From assembly GCA_051657245.1 (NCBI GenBank), contig JBOFKI010000104.1, forward strand, positions 1-33,107: a DNA stretch of 33,107 bases, in the 5' to 3' direction. The notes beneath the pieces were generated by a model. It worked only from the letters and a program-made list of their open reading frames with translations, was not told where the DNA came from and did not search any database. How positions within the stretch are numbered: the first letter of the stretch is position 1; each line of letters starts with the position of its first letter. The position numbers and the translations under genes are program-made. The stretch comes from JBOFFI01 sp051657245. GTDB taxonomy: Bacteria; Pseudomonadota; Alphaproteobacteria; Holosporales; JBOFFI01. This document shows, piece by piece, positions 24,748 through 33,107 of the stretch.

Positions 24748-26019
24748 GTGAGTGTTTTCTTGTTTGTTTCGTCGCCCCCGTCATCTCCTCTAGTTTTTCT
24801 AAAAAAACGCCATCGCCGAGAATTTCTCCTACGGGGATTAGGGCAGCTCATGATCGGCATTTCCCTTTGTATTCTGGCGTTTTTATTGGGATCAATCTTA
24901 AAAAATGGTTACACTGCTTTCTTCCAAACGCAGCTTAATATTCCCCTACATCAAGAGGTGATGGAGAAGTCTGCTCATCACCTGAATCGAGAAGATCTAC
25001 TCCCCTTTGTGTTAGCGCAGGGGTTTCCTTTTCTGCAGACTCCCTTTGAGCAAAGATTATTGCGATCTGCCACCAGCTGGGGAGCACACCGCAAGCTTCA
25101 AGATCACCTTGAACAAGCGCGAACCTCTCCTGAAAAATTTTCACACCTATGGGTTCCGGTTCAAAGCGATTTAGATCAATTTTATAAAGCGTTTCTTGGG
25201 CTACGCCCTCTTTTCACAGAACGGCTGTCTTCTGATGAACGCCTAATATTCCAAGCGCTTCTGGAGCATCGAGCGCTTCGCCTTGCTTGGAACCATGATT
25301 TTTTAACCCGGGGAGATTCCCAAGAACCTGAATTAGCTGGCCTAAAAGGTGCGTTGATGGGGTCTTTTTATACGCTTTTCGTAGCAGTGTTGATTGCCTT
25401 CCCCTTGGGGGTTGGAGCTGGTATTTATCTTGAAGAATTTGCGCCCCGGAATCGATTTACCCACTGGGCCGAGCTACATATCAATAATTTAGCAGCAGTT
25501 CCTTCCATACTATTTGGTCTTTTGGGACTCATTATTTTTGATAAATTTTTTCAATTTCCTCGACCTTCTTCTTTGCTGGGGGGAGCAACCCTTGCGTTGA
25601 TGATGTGCCCTCCGCTGATTGTGATAACTCGGTTAGCGCTAAGGGCAGTTTCACCCCTTCTACGAGACGCGGCCTATGCTTTAGGAGCGTCAACCGTACA
25701 GGTTGTGTTTCATCAGGTTTTCCCTATCTCATTTCCCTCTATCTTAAGCGGAACAATGATGGTTCTGGCTCGAATTTTGGGGGAGAGCGCCCCGCTTTTG
25801 ATGGTTGGGATGGTTGCGTTCATTGCGGATATTCCCCAGAATTTAAGCGATCCCGCAACGGTTTTGCCTATCCAGATCTTTTCATGGGCTAAAAATTCTC
25901 ATGTTGGCTTCTTAGAAAAAACGTCTGGCGCTATCTTAGGTCTCCTTGTTTTTCTTGTTCTTCTAAACGCTTTGGCTCTATTTATCCGCCACCGTATGGA
26001 GCGTAAACTGACCCAATGA
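24748..26019 (+). CDS. pstA: Phosphate ABC transporter permease PstA
   Basis: 423 aa from GTG 24748, the first start after an in-frame stop at 24730; a TTG at 24760 is an alternative, and no strong ribosome binding site is seen for either. One helix lies at about 33-51, then a periplasmic stretch of about 150 residues. The five-helix permease domain (about 205-415) has the cytoplasmic coupling loop RDAAYALGASTVQVVFHQVF. The long N-terminal extension with GYTAFFQTQL is the form common in alphaproteobacterial PstA (DUF3333 region). It imports phosphate with PstC, PstB and PstS. pstB overlaps its end by 4 bases. Neither pstC nor pstS precedes it. Confidence 0.92.
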   Translation: MSVFLFVSSPPSSPLVFLKKRHRREFLLRGLGQLMIGISLCILAFLLGSILKNGYTAFFQTQLNIPLHQEVMEKSAHHLNREDLLPFVLAQGFPFLQTPFEQRLLRSATSWGAHRKLQDHLEQARTSPEKFSHLWVPVQSDLDQFYKAFLGLRPLFTERLSSDERLIFQALLEHRALRLAWNHDFLTRGDSQEPELAGLKGALMGSFYTLFVAVLIAFPLGVGAGIYLEEFAPRNRFTHWAELHINNLAAVPSILFGLLGLIIFDKFFQFPRPSSLLGGATLALMMCPPLIVITRLALRAVSPLLRDAAYALGASTVQVVFHQVFPISFPSILSGTMMVLARILGESAPLLMVGMVAFIADIPQNLSDPATVLPIQIFSWAKNSHVGFLEKTSGAILGLLVFLVLLNALALFIRHRMERKLTQ

Positions 26020-26807
26020 CCCAGAGCCCAAAACTTAAGATTTTAACCCAAGATCTCAACCTTTTTTATCAAGGTCGACAGGCCTTGTTCCAGATCAATT
26101 TATCCATTTTTGAAAAACAGGTGCTCAGCCTGATTGGGCCATCAGGATGTGGTAAGAGCACGTTTTTGAGATGCCTCAATCGGATGAATGATAAAGCCGA
26201 AGGCATTGCAATTTTCGGCAAGATTCTCTTGGATGGAGAGGATATTTACCTGCCTACGGTAGATGTGGTTCAGCTTCGAGCACGAGTTGGAATGGTATTC
26301 CAAAAGCCAAACCCATTTCCAAAATCTATTTACGACAACGTGGCGTATGGCCCAAGAATTCACGGCCTTGCCAGGAATCGAAAAGAGCTTGATGAGATTG
26401 TGGTCTCTAGCCTTCAGAAAACAGGGCTTTGGACTGAGGTTGAAAACCGGCTAGAGGCCCTTGCAACAAGCCTCTCAGGCGGCCAGCAACAACGCCTGTG
26501 CATTGCGAGGGCCATCGCGGTTAATCCTGAAATTATTTTAATGGACGAGCCAACCTCTGCTCTGGACCCCATTGCGACAGCCAGGATTGAAGAGCTGATC
26601 GACGAACTCCGAGAGAAATTTACCTTGGTGGTGGTCACCCATAATTTACAGCAAGCAGCCCGAATTTCTCAACAAGTAGCTTTTTTCTCAGAAGGGCATT
26701 TGGTGGAGGCCGCAGAAACAGCCCTAATTTTTACAAACCCCCAGGATGAACGAACCCAGGCCTATTTAACAGGCCGCATAACAACAACAAAGGGAGCCCC
26801 GCGGTGA
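26016..26807 (+). CDS. pstB: Phosphate ABC transporter ATPase PstB
   Basis: 263 aa, usual length. Walker A GPSGCGKS at residues 41-48 followed by TFLRCLNRMND, the PstB-specific GMVFQKPNPFPKSIYDNVAYGPRIHG around the Q-loop, signature LSGGQQQRLCIARAIA, Walker B IILMDEPTSALDPIAT and the switch His in VVVTHNLQQAARIS. It energises phosphate import and helps PhoU signal phosphate status to the PhoR kinase. Its start overlaps pstA (ATGA) and its stop overlaps the GTG of phoU. Confidence 0.97.
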   Translation: MTQSPKLKILTQDLNLFYQGRQALFQINLSIFEKQVLSLIGPSGCGKSTFLRCLNRMNDKAEGIAIFGKILLDGEDIYLPTVDVVQLRARVGMVFQKPNPFPKSIYDNVAYGPRIHGLARNRKELDEIVVSSLQKTGLWTEVENRLEALATSLSGGQQQRLCIARAIAVNPEIILMDEPTSALDPIATARIEELIDELREKFTLVVVTHNLQQAARISQQVAFFSEGHLVEAAETALIFTNPQDERTQAYLTGRITTTKGAPR

Positions 26808-27493
26808 TCAGCAACCATATTGTAAAGTCTTATGATGATGAGCTTCAGCAATTAAAGTCCCACGTCGCCCAGATGGGAGACTATACCAAGTCCCAGTTCG
26901 AAAAAACCCTTGAATCCCTCAGCTCCAGAAACCGAGAAAAAGCGCTCTCTGTGATTGAACAAGATTTCAAGATTGACGCGCTAGAAACAGAGATTGATCA
27001 GAAAGCGTTTCAAATCCTAGCACTGCGCCAACCTGTCGCCCTAGACCTGCGGATTGTGATTGCAGCACTAAAAATCGCCAATCACTTTGAGCGGATTGGA
27101 GACTATAGCGCAAATATCTCCCGTCGTGTTCTTTTGCTCAACGACCCAGGGATGCTGATACCTGAAATACCTTCTCTGCTTTTAAAAATGGGAGAAAGCA
27201 TTTGTGAAATGCTCCATCAAGTGCTGCTGGGCATCCAGGAACAAAACCCCGCTATGCTGGAAAAAATATGGAAACAAGACGTTGAAGTAGACAGCCTTTA
27301 CACCTCCCTTTTCAGGGAATTGCTGACCTATATGATGGAAGACCCACGCCAAATCACGCCCTGCACTCACCTTCTGTTTATTGCTAAAAACATGGAGCGG
27401 ATTGGGGACCACATCACCAGCATTGCAGAGATTTTCTATGTGAGCATGACTGGAAAACGTTTAGAGGCCTCTCGCCCGCACCCAAGCCGGTGA
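26804..27493 (+). CDS. phoU: Phosphate signalling regulator PhoU
   Basis: 229 aa, from GTG 26804 overlapping the pstB stop (GTGA). It is made of two three-helix PhoU repeats. Each has the metal-binding pattern: DYSANISRR preceded by ALKIANHFERIGD in the first repeat, and HLLFIAKNMERIGDHITSIAE in the second. It links the Pst transporter to the PhoR histidine kinase and restrains phosphate uptake. Last gene of the operon; the convergent gene on the other strand ends 37 bases downstream. Confidence 0.95.
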   Translation: MISNHIVKSYDDELQQLKSHVAQMGDYTKSQFEKTLESLSSRNREKALSVIEQDFKIDALETEIDQKAFQILALRQPVALDLRIVIAALKIANHFERIGDYSANISRRVLLLNDPGMLIPEIPSLLLKMGESICEMLHQVLLGIQEQNPAMLEKIWKQDVEVDSLYTSLFRELLTYMMEDPRQITPCTHLLFIAKNMERIGDHITSIAEIFYVSMTGKRLEASRPHPSR

Positions 27494-27530
27494 TCGGAGG
27501 AAGGATCTTCAGTTAACCCTTGCAACCTTT

Positions 27531-28253
27531 TTAAAATGTTTTTACAGGGTCTAAAGCATGTTTTTTGGGAACAGGATCAAAACTCACCCAATCCAGAACA
27601 TAGGTTCCTGCGATACCTTTTAAAAAACCATCTTGGGCCACGATGCGCTCAACAGTTAGCCGTCGTGGTATTAAAAAACAGGAAAATTCTGAAAAAAGAC
27701 GATGCATCCATTGCCACAGCTGCATGTCAGCTCCAACCCTATAAGAAACAGAAACCGTTGTTAATAAAGCAGATAGATCATCTTTGAAGAGAATTTTTTT
27801 CTGGGGCATCAAGCTGAATGACATTTCATCAAATCCACTTTCTTGAGAAAGAGATTTTAATCGATCGCCAAAGGCAAAACGGCTAATTTTAGGAGCATGT
27901 AATAAATATTCGAGGGAATTTATGGGAGCTCCCTGTATGAACGAGCGCAAAAACGAGAGGTCTTTTTTCTTTTCTTGTAAGCGCTTCTGAAATTCTTGAG
28001 AAATCGATTCATAATAAAAAATTTGATCTTGTAAAGATATCAATCGATATCCAAGTAACACAAAAAAAACGAATCCGATGAAAATTAAAGGAATTATTTT
28101 GATTTGAGATATTAATTGCCTCCAGCGGTTTTTGAGTTGGAAGCTTCCTGCGAACCCATCCAAGGCTGATTGAGACTCCGTCAATTTTGCTTTGTTCTCT
28201 TTTTTAAAAGCTCCTATGATAAAAACTGAAAAATTCCAGAAACGCTCTAACAT
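27531..28253 (-). CDS. Putative PilO/GspM-like assembly protein
   Basis: 240 aa, not confidently recognised by sequence. A cytoplasmic segment of about 50 residues is followed by one membrane helix (about 53-70, IIPLIFIGFVFFVLLGYRL), a coiled-coil stretch (about 72-100) and a periplasmic domain. This layout is that of GspM/PilO in type II secretion and type IV pilus inner-membrane platforms. It is the last gene of the ATPase-platform operon, 15 bases after the previous stop, with AAAGGA 8 bases before its ATG. Function is inferred from position and topology only. Confidence 0.55.
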   Translation of the reverse strand: MLERFWNFSVFIIGAFKKENKAKLTESQSALDGFAGSFQLKNRWRQLISQIKIIPLIFIGFVFFVLLGYRLISLQDQIFYYESISQEFQKRLQEKKKDLSFLRSFIQGAPINSLEYLLHAPKISRFAFGDRLKSLSQESGFDEMSFSLMPQKKILFKDDLSALLTTVSVSYRVGADMQLWQWMHRLFSEFSCFLIPRRLTVERIVAQDGFLKGIAGTYVLDWVSFDPVPKKHALDPVKTF

Positions 28254-28268
28254 CTTTAAAATCCTTTT

Positions 28269-29795
28269 CTATCGAGGCCAGGTCATCTTTACGATACAAC
28301 TCGGGTCTGTGTCGTTATTTTCTTCTCCCAAACCACCTGTGAGAAGCCGCGTCGGCTGAGCTCCATAGGGACCGTGGAGAATCTCAAATAAACAGGTTGG
28401 AAACTGCTTTTTAAGGGATGTCAAAAAATGATCGAACAAATTTTCTAAATCCTCTGGATCTTTTAAAACAATGGGATAAGCCTCTAAAATTAAGCTTTTT
28501 CCGCCATTTCCCCCTGCTTCTTCATGCTGCCAGTCAAAGTGGCGTAACCGCAATTTATCCTGTAAAATCTCAGGTAACTTTTGAAGTACCTCTTCAAGGG
28601 ATTTTTGAGGGATTGTTAGGGTATTTTCAATCCATAAAGCTTGGCGTAAAAGATCAGCCGAAAAAAGAAACGAATTTAAATGATGATCAAGATCTCTCTC
28701 TTGGTACGTAAGAGATTGAAGAGATCCCTGAATGATAGAAAGTTGCTCCTCTAGACGAAAAAAATCAAAAAAAAGATACATCACCAACAAAAACAAACAC
28801 CCAACAAGGGAAGGTCCACTTTTTGCGTACCAGCGTTTTTTTAAGTAGCTCCGTGGATACCCCTCCAAGGACCATTTTAAAGGCTTTAAAGTAGCCTGAC
28901 GCGGATATGCAAACGCGAGAGAAAGATTCGCAATGCTTGATTTTCTTGCTTGAAACCCAAATAATTGTTCGATTTGCTCTGAAAAAAGCGTCCAACTTTG
29001 CTTGATTTCACTAAACTGAAACGAAGCGTTGAGGTCATCTTCGTGTTGTTTCAAGATCAATAAGTCAATCGTTTCAGAAACCGTACACGCCGTTTTGCTT
29101 ATGTAACGAAGGGTTCCTTGAATTTCTTTTTCAATTTCTTGGATTTTGTGTGCCTCTTCCCCCACGTTGGGCAACAAGCGAGTTAACACCACGCCCCCCT
29201 GATGTAAAATGGTATGTTGAATCAATTTTTTCTCTTCAAAGCTTACAACACATAACCAAGGAGACGGAGACTTGCACAAAGATTCGTGTAATTGCTTGTA
29301 AAAGCCTCCCTGAATAAAGATAAAAAGTGAGATATCTTCTATATAACGCTTGCTTTTTTTTAAACTTTTCAACCAAGCTTCAAGCCGCTCTTGTTTTGGG
29401 AAAGAGCCAAAAATAAGGCGTTTTTCTGGAAAAAATTGATAGTGCAGGCTTGAGAAAAAAGACTGCTGTCTAAAAAATTTCCATTTATTTCGACTCCATT
29501 GAAACATATCCCAATAGCCTAGCTTGTCAGGCATAGGTTCTATTTTTAGAAATTGGCCGGCACCCCCATAGAAAAAATCAATGGGTATATAAGGCTCAGC
29601 CTCTAAAAAAGTCATCATAAAATCTGGAGAGTCTTCCCATGCACAGCTGTATAAACGAACTGGAATCTTTTGCTCAAGAACGAGCAAAAAGAGGGTAATT
29701 TCGTGCTCCCCAAACAATAAAATATAGCGTTTAGGCGGCGCTTTTTTAGGCATTTGTTGTTTTGAAAACAGCCCTTGCCAAACTTTACGAATCAT
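28269..29795 (-). CDS. Putative GspL / PilM-PilN-like assembly protein
   Basis: 508 aa, weakly conserved. Residues 1-320 are a predicted cytoplasmic part that could adopt the actin-like fold of GspL or PilM. One membrane helix is at about 327-345 (SLVGCLFLLVMYLFFDFF), then a coiled coil at about 347-385 and a periplasmic domain. It starts 3 bases after the platform-protein gene and is followed by a GspM/PilO-like gene, which is the L-M order of type II secretion or the (M)N-O order of type IV pili. The function comes from topology and position, not from clear motifs. Cys residues and a GGNGG loop in the periplasmic part are unexplained. Confidence 0.55.
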   Translation of the reverse strand: MIRKVWQGLFSKQQMPKKAPPKRYILLFGEHEITLFLLVLEQKIPVRLYSCAWEDSPDFMMTFLEAEPYIPIDFFYGGAGQFLKIEPMPDKLGYWDMFQWSRNKWKFFRQQSFFSSLHYQFFPEKRLIFGSFPKQERLEAWLKSLKKSKRYIEDISLFIFIQGGFYKQLHESLCKSPSPWLCVVSFEEKKLIQHTILHQGGVVLTRLLPNVGEEAHKIQEIEKEIQGTLRYISKTACTVSETIDLLILKQHEDDLNASFQFSEIKQSWTLFSEQIEQLFGFQARKSSIANLSLAFAYPRQATLKPLKWSLEGYPRSYLKKRWYAKSGPSLVGCLFLLVMYLFFDFFRLEEQLSIIQGSLQSLTYQERDLDHHLNSFLFSADLLRQALWIENTLTIPQKSLEEVLQKLPEILQDKLRLRHFDWQHEEAGGNGGKSLILEAYPIVLKDPEDLENLFDHFLTSLKKQFPTCLFEILHGPYGAQPTRLLTGGLGEENNDTDPSCIVKMTWPR

Positions 29796-29798
29796 AGG

Positions 29799-31004
29799 TT
29801 AAGATGCCTCTTGCAGTAAGGATAAGTTTTCGTAAAGTGGCATGAAGAGCGCCGAAATCAGCCACATCATCAAAAGCCCCAAAATAATTAAAAGACCTGG
29901 TTCAATTCCTAGGATCAAAAGATTGAGTTTATCTTCTGTTTCTTTAGCATACATCGCGCTAAGCTGTTCCAAGCTCTCTTGTAATTGGCTCGTTTCTTCA
30001 CCCAATTGAACCATACGAATTAAAAAAGCAGGAAAGAGAAGCGCGCGTTCCAAAGCTTGAGAGAGTTTTTGACCCTGACGAATATCGTCGATCACCAAAT
30101 CCACCTTAGCGCGCAAATAAGGAGAAAGAAGCGCTGACTTAGAAAGCTGCAAGCTTTGCAACAAATCGATCTGAGAACCCAACAACAATGTTAATAAATC
30201 TAAAAAAGGACGTAGCTGCACCTTAAGCCATAAGGCGCCAACTCCTGGAAATTTCAGCAATAAACGGTGCAGCCTCAATTGAACAGCAGCTTTTTTTGAA
30301 AAGAAAAAAAGGCTGAAGCCTGAGCCAACCAAAGCACCCAAAACAGTTGTCCAAAGAGATCTATCTTCGTAAAAAGAAATCAACAGCTTTGTCTCCCAAG
30401 AGGTAGCAAAATGGCACGTCTCAAAAAAATCGATAAAGGGAGGCACAAGGTAGAAAAAAAGCGTTCCAAACGCACACAGCAAAACCGCCGCCAAGATCAA
30501 CGGATATCGAAAAGCTTTCTCTAAACGTTTGCGTCTGTTGTGTTGTTGATGGAGGATCTGGATCATGGTCTGTAAGACCGTTTCTAAATTTCCTGATCTT
30601 TCCCCTGCAACAACCAAGCTGATTAAAACTGGCCCCATAAATGGAGCTTGTTTTTGGAGTGCCTCTGAGAAAAGAGACCCTTGTTGGATATCCTGCAACA
30701 GATTGACAATGATGTTTTGGAAGAACCCCTGAAAAACAGATTGCATCTCATTTAGCGCATGGCTCAAAGAAAGCCCTGCCTTTAAGAAATAGTATAGGTA
30801 ACTACAAAATGAAATCAGGTCTTGATGCTGATGTTTAGGGCTACGTGCTAAACATTTTTTCTTAAACCAGGATTCGTGCCATGAAATTAATTCCAAACCT
30901 TTTTCTTGCAATTTTAGTAAAAAATCACTGGAAGAAGGAGCAAAAATAGTCCCTTTCAAAACGTTACCCTGCTTGTTAAAGGCTCGATAACAATAAACGT
31001 TCAT
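29799..31004 (-). CDS. Type II secretion / type IV pilus inner-membrane platform protein (GspF/PilC)
   Basis: 401 aa, the family's usual length. The N-terminal motif YCYRAFNKQGNVLKGTI, two T2SF domains (about 60-190 and 265-390) each ending in membrane helices, and the GERSGNLETVLQTM motif in the first domain are typical. The second-domain motif LGEETSQLQESLEQLSAMY is the equivalent of the first. It sits at the centre of the inner-membrane platform and couples ATPase rotation to pilin assembly. It overlaps the ATPase gene by 4 bases (ATGA). Confidence 0.93.
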   Translation of the reverse strand: MNVYCYRAFNKQGNVLKGTIFAPSSSDFLLKLQEKGLELISWHESWFKKKCLARSPKHQHQDLISFCSYLYYFLKAGLSLSHALNEMQSVFQGFFQNIIVNLLQDIQQGSLFSEALQKQAPFMGPVLISLVVAGERSGNLETVLQTMIQILHQQHNRRKRLEKAFRYPLILAAVLLCAFGTLFFYLVPPFIDFFETCHFATSWETKLLISFYEDRSLWTTVLGALVGSGFSLFFFSKKAAVQLRLHRLLLKFPGVGALWLKVQLRPFLDLLTLLLGSQIDLLQSLQLSKSALLSPYLRAKVDLVIDDIRQGQKLSQALERALLFPAFLIRMVQLGEETSQLQESLEQLSAMYAKETEDKLNLLILGIEPGLLIILGLLMMWLISALFMPLYENLSLLQEAS

Positions 31005-32743
31005 GACAGAATCTCCGGCAGCATTTGAGGCAACCCCACAACACGTTTCACCTCATCCAGACTCGTCAACCCTTTGATTACAAGGTCTATCCCTTCTTCA
31101 GCGAGTGTCTTGAAACCTTTGCTTTTTGCATGATTTTTAATAGCTTGTCTGGGAACTTTATCCATCAAAAAACTGTCTATCGTCTCATCAAAAACTAAAA
31201 CCTCAGCCAAGGCGGCTCGCTGACGATAACCTTTTCCCTGGCACTGGGAGCAGCCTTGCGGTCGATAAAATTTGCTTTCTCCTGAAATCCCTAATAGTTT
31301 CTTTTCTCTAAGTGTTGGGTCATAAGCGCGCTTACAATGATGGCATAACAAACGAATCAGACGCTGGGCCATAATGCCGCTGATATGACCCGCGCAAAAT
31401 GCTGGAGAAATCCCAAGATCCATCAAGCGAGAGAGCGCCCCTATGCTATCGTGGCTATGCAAAGTAGAAAACACTTGATGTCCCGTCATGGCCGCCCTTA
31501 AAGCCATTTGGGCTGCTTCAGGGTCTCGAATCTCTCCTATTAAAATGATATCAGGATCTTGGCGTAAAATAGACCGAATGCCCTGGGCAAAGCTAAACCC
31601 CATTTTTTCGCGGATCTCTGTTTGCCGGATAAGCGGTAGGCAATATTCAACAGGTTCTTCCAAAGTCATAATGTTGACGTTTTCAGAGCTGATCAGCGTC
31701 AAGATAGAATAGAGCGCTGTGGTTTTGCCAGAACCCGTTGGGCCCGTAATTAAAAAAAGACCTTCTGGCCTTTCTAAACAATGCTTAAGGCCGCGCATAA
31801 GGGTTTGGCTATATCCCAGCTCATCTAAAGGGATAAGAGAATGGCTTTTATCCAGAACCCGAATGACGAAATTTTCTCCGTTAACTGTGGGGTGGCTGGA
31901 AACTCGAAAATCAACTTCCCTCCCCATAACTGAGAAACTAAAACGGCCATTTTGCGGCTTGCGTGACTCCGCAATGTCCATGCCCGAAATAATTTTCAAC
32001 CGCACTGAGAACGCTGTCCAATAACTCTTATGAAAGAAACATGTCGAGGATAAGAGGCCGTCTCGTCGATACCGAACCCTTACAAAGATGCTTTCTGGCT
32101 CTAGGTGAATGTCAGAGGCTTCTTTTTTCACAGCATCCAAGATCAGCGCATTCACAAAACGAATGGTTGGGTTTTCCCACCCATGTTCTTCCAAATGGCC
32201 TATGTCTGCTTGCACGTTATCGATTTCTTTCAACAACCCTTCCAAAGACATTTCAAAGCCGTGGTAGAGATCAATGGCTTCCAAAATTTCAGCGCGAGAA
32301 GCAACCACCAGCTTTAGCTCTGTCGATGTAGGAAGGTAGGGGCGGATTTGATCATAGGCTGTGACATCATCCGGATCAGCCATGGCAATCAGCAACGATT
32401 CTTTTTGCCTTGCAACGGGAATCACCAAACAATGCTCTGCAATTTGCCGCGGAATCAAACGCACCAGCTCTGTATCAAAAACCATATTTTGAAGAGAAAT
32501 TCTTTGAACACCTTTCAGCTCAGCCATCAACGACGTCAACATATTAGGTGTTACAAACCCTAACTCGAGTAACAATGTGTCTAGGGGAGCCCCTGTTTTT
32601 TGATGTTCCGTCAAAACAATCTGAATCTTTTCAGACGTTAAAAGCCCTGAATCAACAAAGCGTTCCAAAAGTTCTTGATAGCCAAGGGGGATATGTTCAA
32701 AAATTTGCTTTTTCTGATCAAAAGCCAATGCTGACGCGGGCAT
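31001..32743 (-). CDS. Type II secretion / type IV pilus assembly ATPase (GspE/PilB/MshE)
   Basis: 580 aa. The N-terminal MshEN/GspE-type domain (about 20-160) is followed by the secretion ATPase. That part carries the Asp box EASDIHLEP (208-216), Walker A GPTGSGKT (334-341), and Walker B with ILIGEIRD (400-407). A His box is in GHQVFSTLHSHDS, and a zinc-binding tetracysteine has Cys467, Cys470, Cys498 and Cys501. All catalytic residues are present, so it should be an active extension ATPase. The start has AAGGGAGA 6 bases upstream. It heads the operon with GspF/PilC and the two single-pass proteins. The C-terminal metal site is typical of PilB/GspE, not of the retraction ATPase PilT. Confidence 0.95.
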   Translation of the reverse strand: MPASALAFDQKKQIFEHIPLGYQELLERFVDSGLLTSEKIQIVLTEHQKTGAPLDTLLLELGFVTPNMLTSLMAELKGVQRISLQNMVFDTELVRLIPRQIAEHCLVIPVARQKESLLIAMADPDDVTAYDQIRPYLPTSTELKLVVASRAEILEAIDLYHGFEMSLEGLLKEIDNVQADIGHLEEHGWENPTIRFVNALILDAVKKEASDIHLEPESIFVRVRYRRDGLLSSTCFFHKSYWTAFSVRLKIISGMDIAESRKPQNGRFSFSVMGREVDFRVSSHPTVNGENFVIRVLDKSHSLIPLDELGYSQTLMRGLKHCLERPEGLFLITGPTGSGKTTALYSILTLISSENVNIMTLEEPVEYCLPLIRQTEIREKMGFSFAQGIRSILRQDPDIILIGEIRDPEAAQMALRAAMTGHQVFSTLHSHDSIGALSRLMDLGISPAFCAGHISGIMAQRLIRLLCHHCKRAYDPTLREKKLLGISGESKFYRPQGCSQCQGKGYRQRAALAEVLVFDETIDSFLMDKVPRQAIKNHAKSKGFKTLAEEGIDLVIKGLTSLDEVKRVVGLPQMLPEILS

Positions 32744-32971
32744 ATCGTATTCTCCCTTAACTGAAAGCTACCCATAGTCTATTTTTTATCATTTTTCCGA
32801 AATGTAATCTATTTTTTACAATCAGTCTATAAAAAATGTTAATTTTTTTTTAAATAAATTTTATCTATTATTTCAAAACAAAGGAAAGGGCAAGCAGACA
32901 GATATAGTAATCCTTTGATAAATTTGTTACACCTCTTTCCTAAATAAACTGTAGGCTTAAGAAACTATATT
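32744..32971. other. Upstream region of the pilus/secretion operon with an A/T-rich direct repeat
   Basis: 228 bases, very AT-rich, between the ATPase start (leftward) and the left end of the IS. The 11-base sequence TCTATTTTTTA occurs at 32778-32788 and 32808-32818, 30 bases apart. A shorter TCTAT copy followed by an A-run lies at 32826. No clear promoter could be chosen. No open frame or RNA was recognised. Confidence 0.5.
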
Positions 32972-32973
32972 AG

Positions 32974-33107
32974 ACTTCTTCGGAAACTATCATTTTGGTA
33001 AAAAAAAAGTTAAGCTTTGGTCTGGAGGTATCCATGAAATACGAACAGATCAAAGAGTTGTCATGCGAAAAATTTCGTAGATTGACAGGTGTAAAAAAAG
33101 ACACGTT
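32974..33107 (+). mobile_element. Left end of an IS5-family insertion sequence, truncated by the window
   Basis: Bases 32974-32993 are an inward-reading terminal repeat that matches 18 of 20 with 12471-12490. The transposase start lies 41 bases inside it. The flank just outside is TATATTAGA, compatible with a TA/TTA-type target, but the right end is outside the window so no target duplication can be confirmed. Confidence 0.75.
33034..33107 (+). CDS. IS5-family transposase, N-terminal part only
   Basis: The window contains the first 24 codons, beginning MKYEQIKELSCEKFRRLTGV. The motif xxFRRLTGVKxxT is the start of the N-terminal helix-turn-helix domain that precedes the DDE catalytic domain in this IS group. 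GGAG lies 7 bases before the ATG. The C terminus of a relative survives at 12487-12636. Whether this copy is intact cannot be seen. Confidence 0.75.
   Translation, partial: MKYEQIKELSCEKFRRLTGVKKDT

Noticed and set aside
1..33107. CRISPR arrays, rRNA, phage modules
   Set aside because: No regularly spaced repeats of 25-40 bases, no rRNA-like sequence and no phage structural or integrase gene were seen while reading through the window.

Overview
This window looks like part of an alphaproteobacterial chromosome, probably from an intracellular or host-associated lineage such as the Holosporales (Paracaedibacter/Odyssella-like). That placement is an inference. It rests on the alpha-type TCA block (mdh-sucCD-sucAB-lpd), the alphaproteobacterial forms of PstA and uracil-DNA glycosylase, an orphan pair of type VI secretion baseplate genes, IS5-type insertion-sequence debris, and a secreted, low-complexity, effector-like protein. 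No rRNA or other phylogenetic marker is present to confirm it.

Layout. 1-125: decayed C-terminal end of an IS5-type transposase. 153-1706 (-): a secreted protein with a short haemagglutinin-like beta-helix and a long disordered part, the least understood gene here. 1885-3072 (-): Bcr/CflA drug-efflux MFS. 3323-6171 (+): tssF-tssG. 6237-7019 (+): 3-hydroxybutyrate dehydrogenase. 7054-7127 (-): tRNA-Gly(CCC). 7236-9557 (+): family 4 uracil-DNA glycosylase and a first dihydrolipoyl dehydrogenase. 9563-12364 (-): an mlaE-mlaF-mlaD lipid transport operon. 12471-12636: the right end of an IS5-family element left as a scar. 12654-14372 (-) and 14501-15076 (+): a divergent pair, a pilus/type II type secretin and a prepilin peptidase, followed by a serine esterase. 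15842-24650 (+): mdh, sucC, sucD, sucA, sucB, lpdA, a nearly complete second half of the TCA cycle. 24748-27493 (+): pstA-pstB-phoU, tightly overlapping and without pstS/pstC. 27531-32743 (-): an assembly ATPase, inner-membrane platform protein and two poorly conserved single-pass membrane proteins (GspE-F-L-M / PilB-C-N-O logic). 32972-end: the left end of an intact-looking IS whose terminal repeat matches the scar at 12471.

How the parts work together. The secretin, prepilin peptidase, ATPase, platform protein and two assembly proteins form most of one type IV pilus / type II secretion machine, split over two loci 12 kb apart; no pilin gene is in the window. The TCA block oxidises 2-oxoglutarate to succinate with substrate-level nucleotide triphosphate formation, plus malate to oxaloacetate, and carries its own E3. 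The other E3 near 8.2 kb is more like the pyruvate dehydrogenase type. 3-hydroxybutyrate dehydrogenase would feed ketone body or PHB carbon into the same pathway. The most interesting part is the left 6 kb, where a candidate secreted effector with eukaryote-like short motifs lies near orphan type VI secretion genes.
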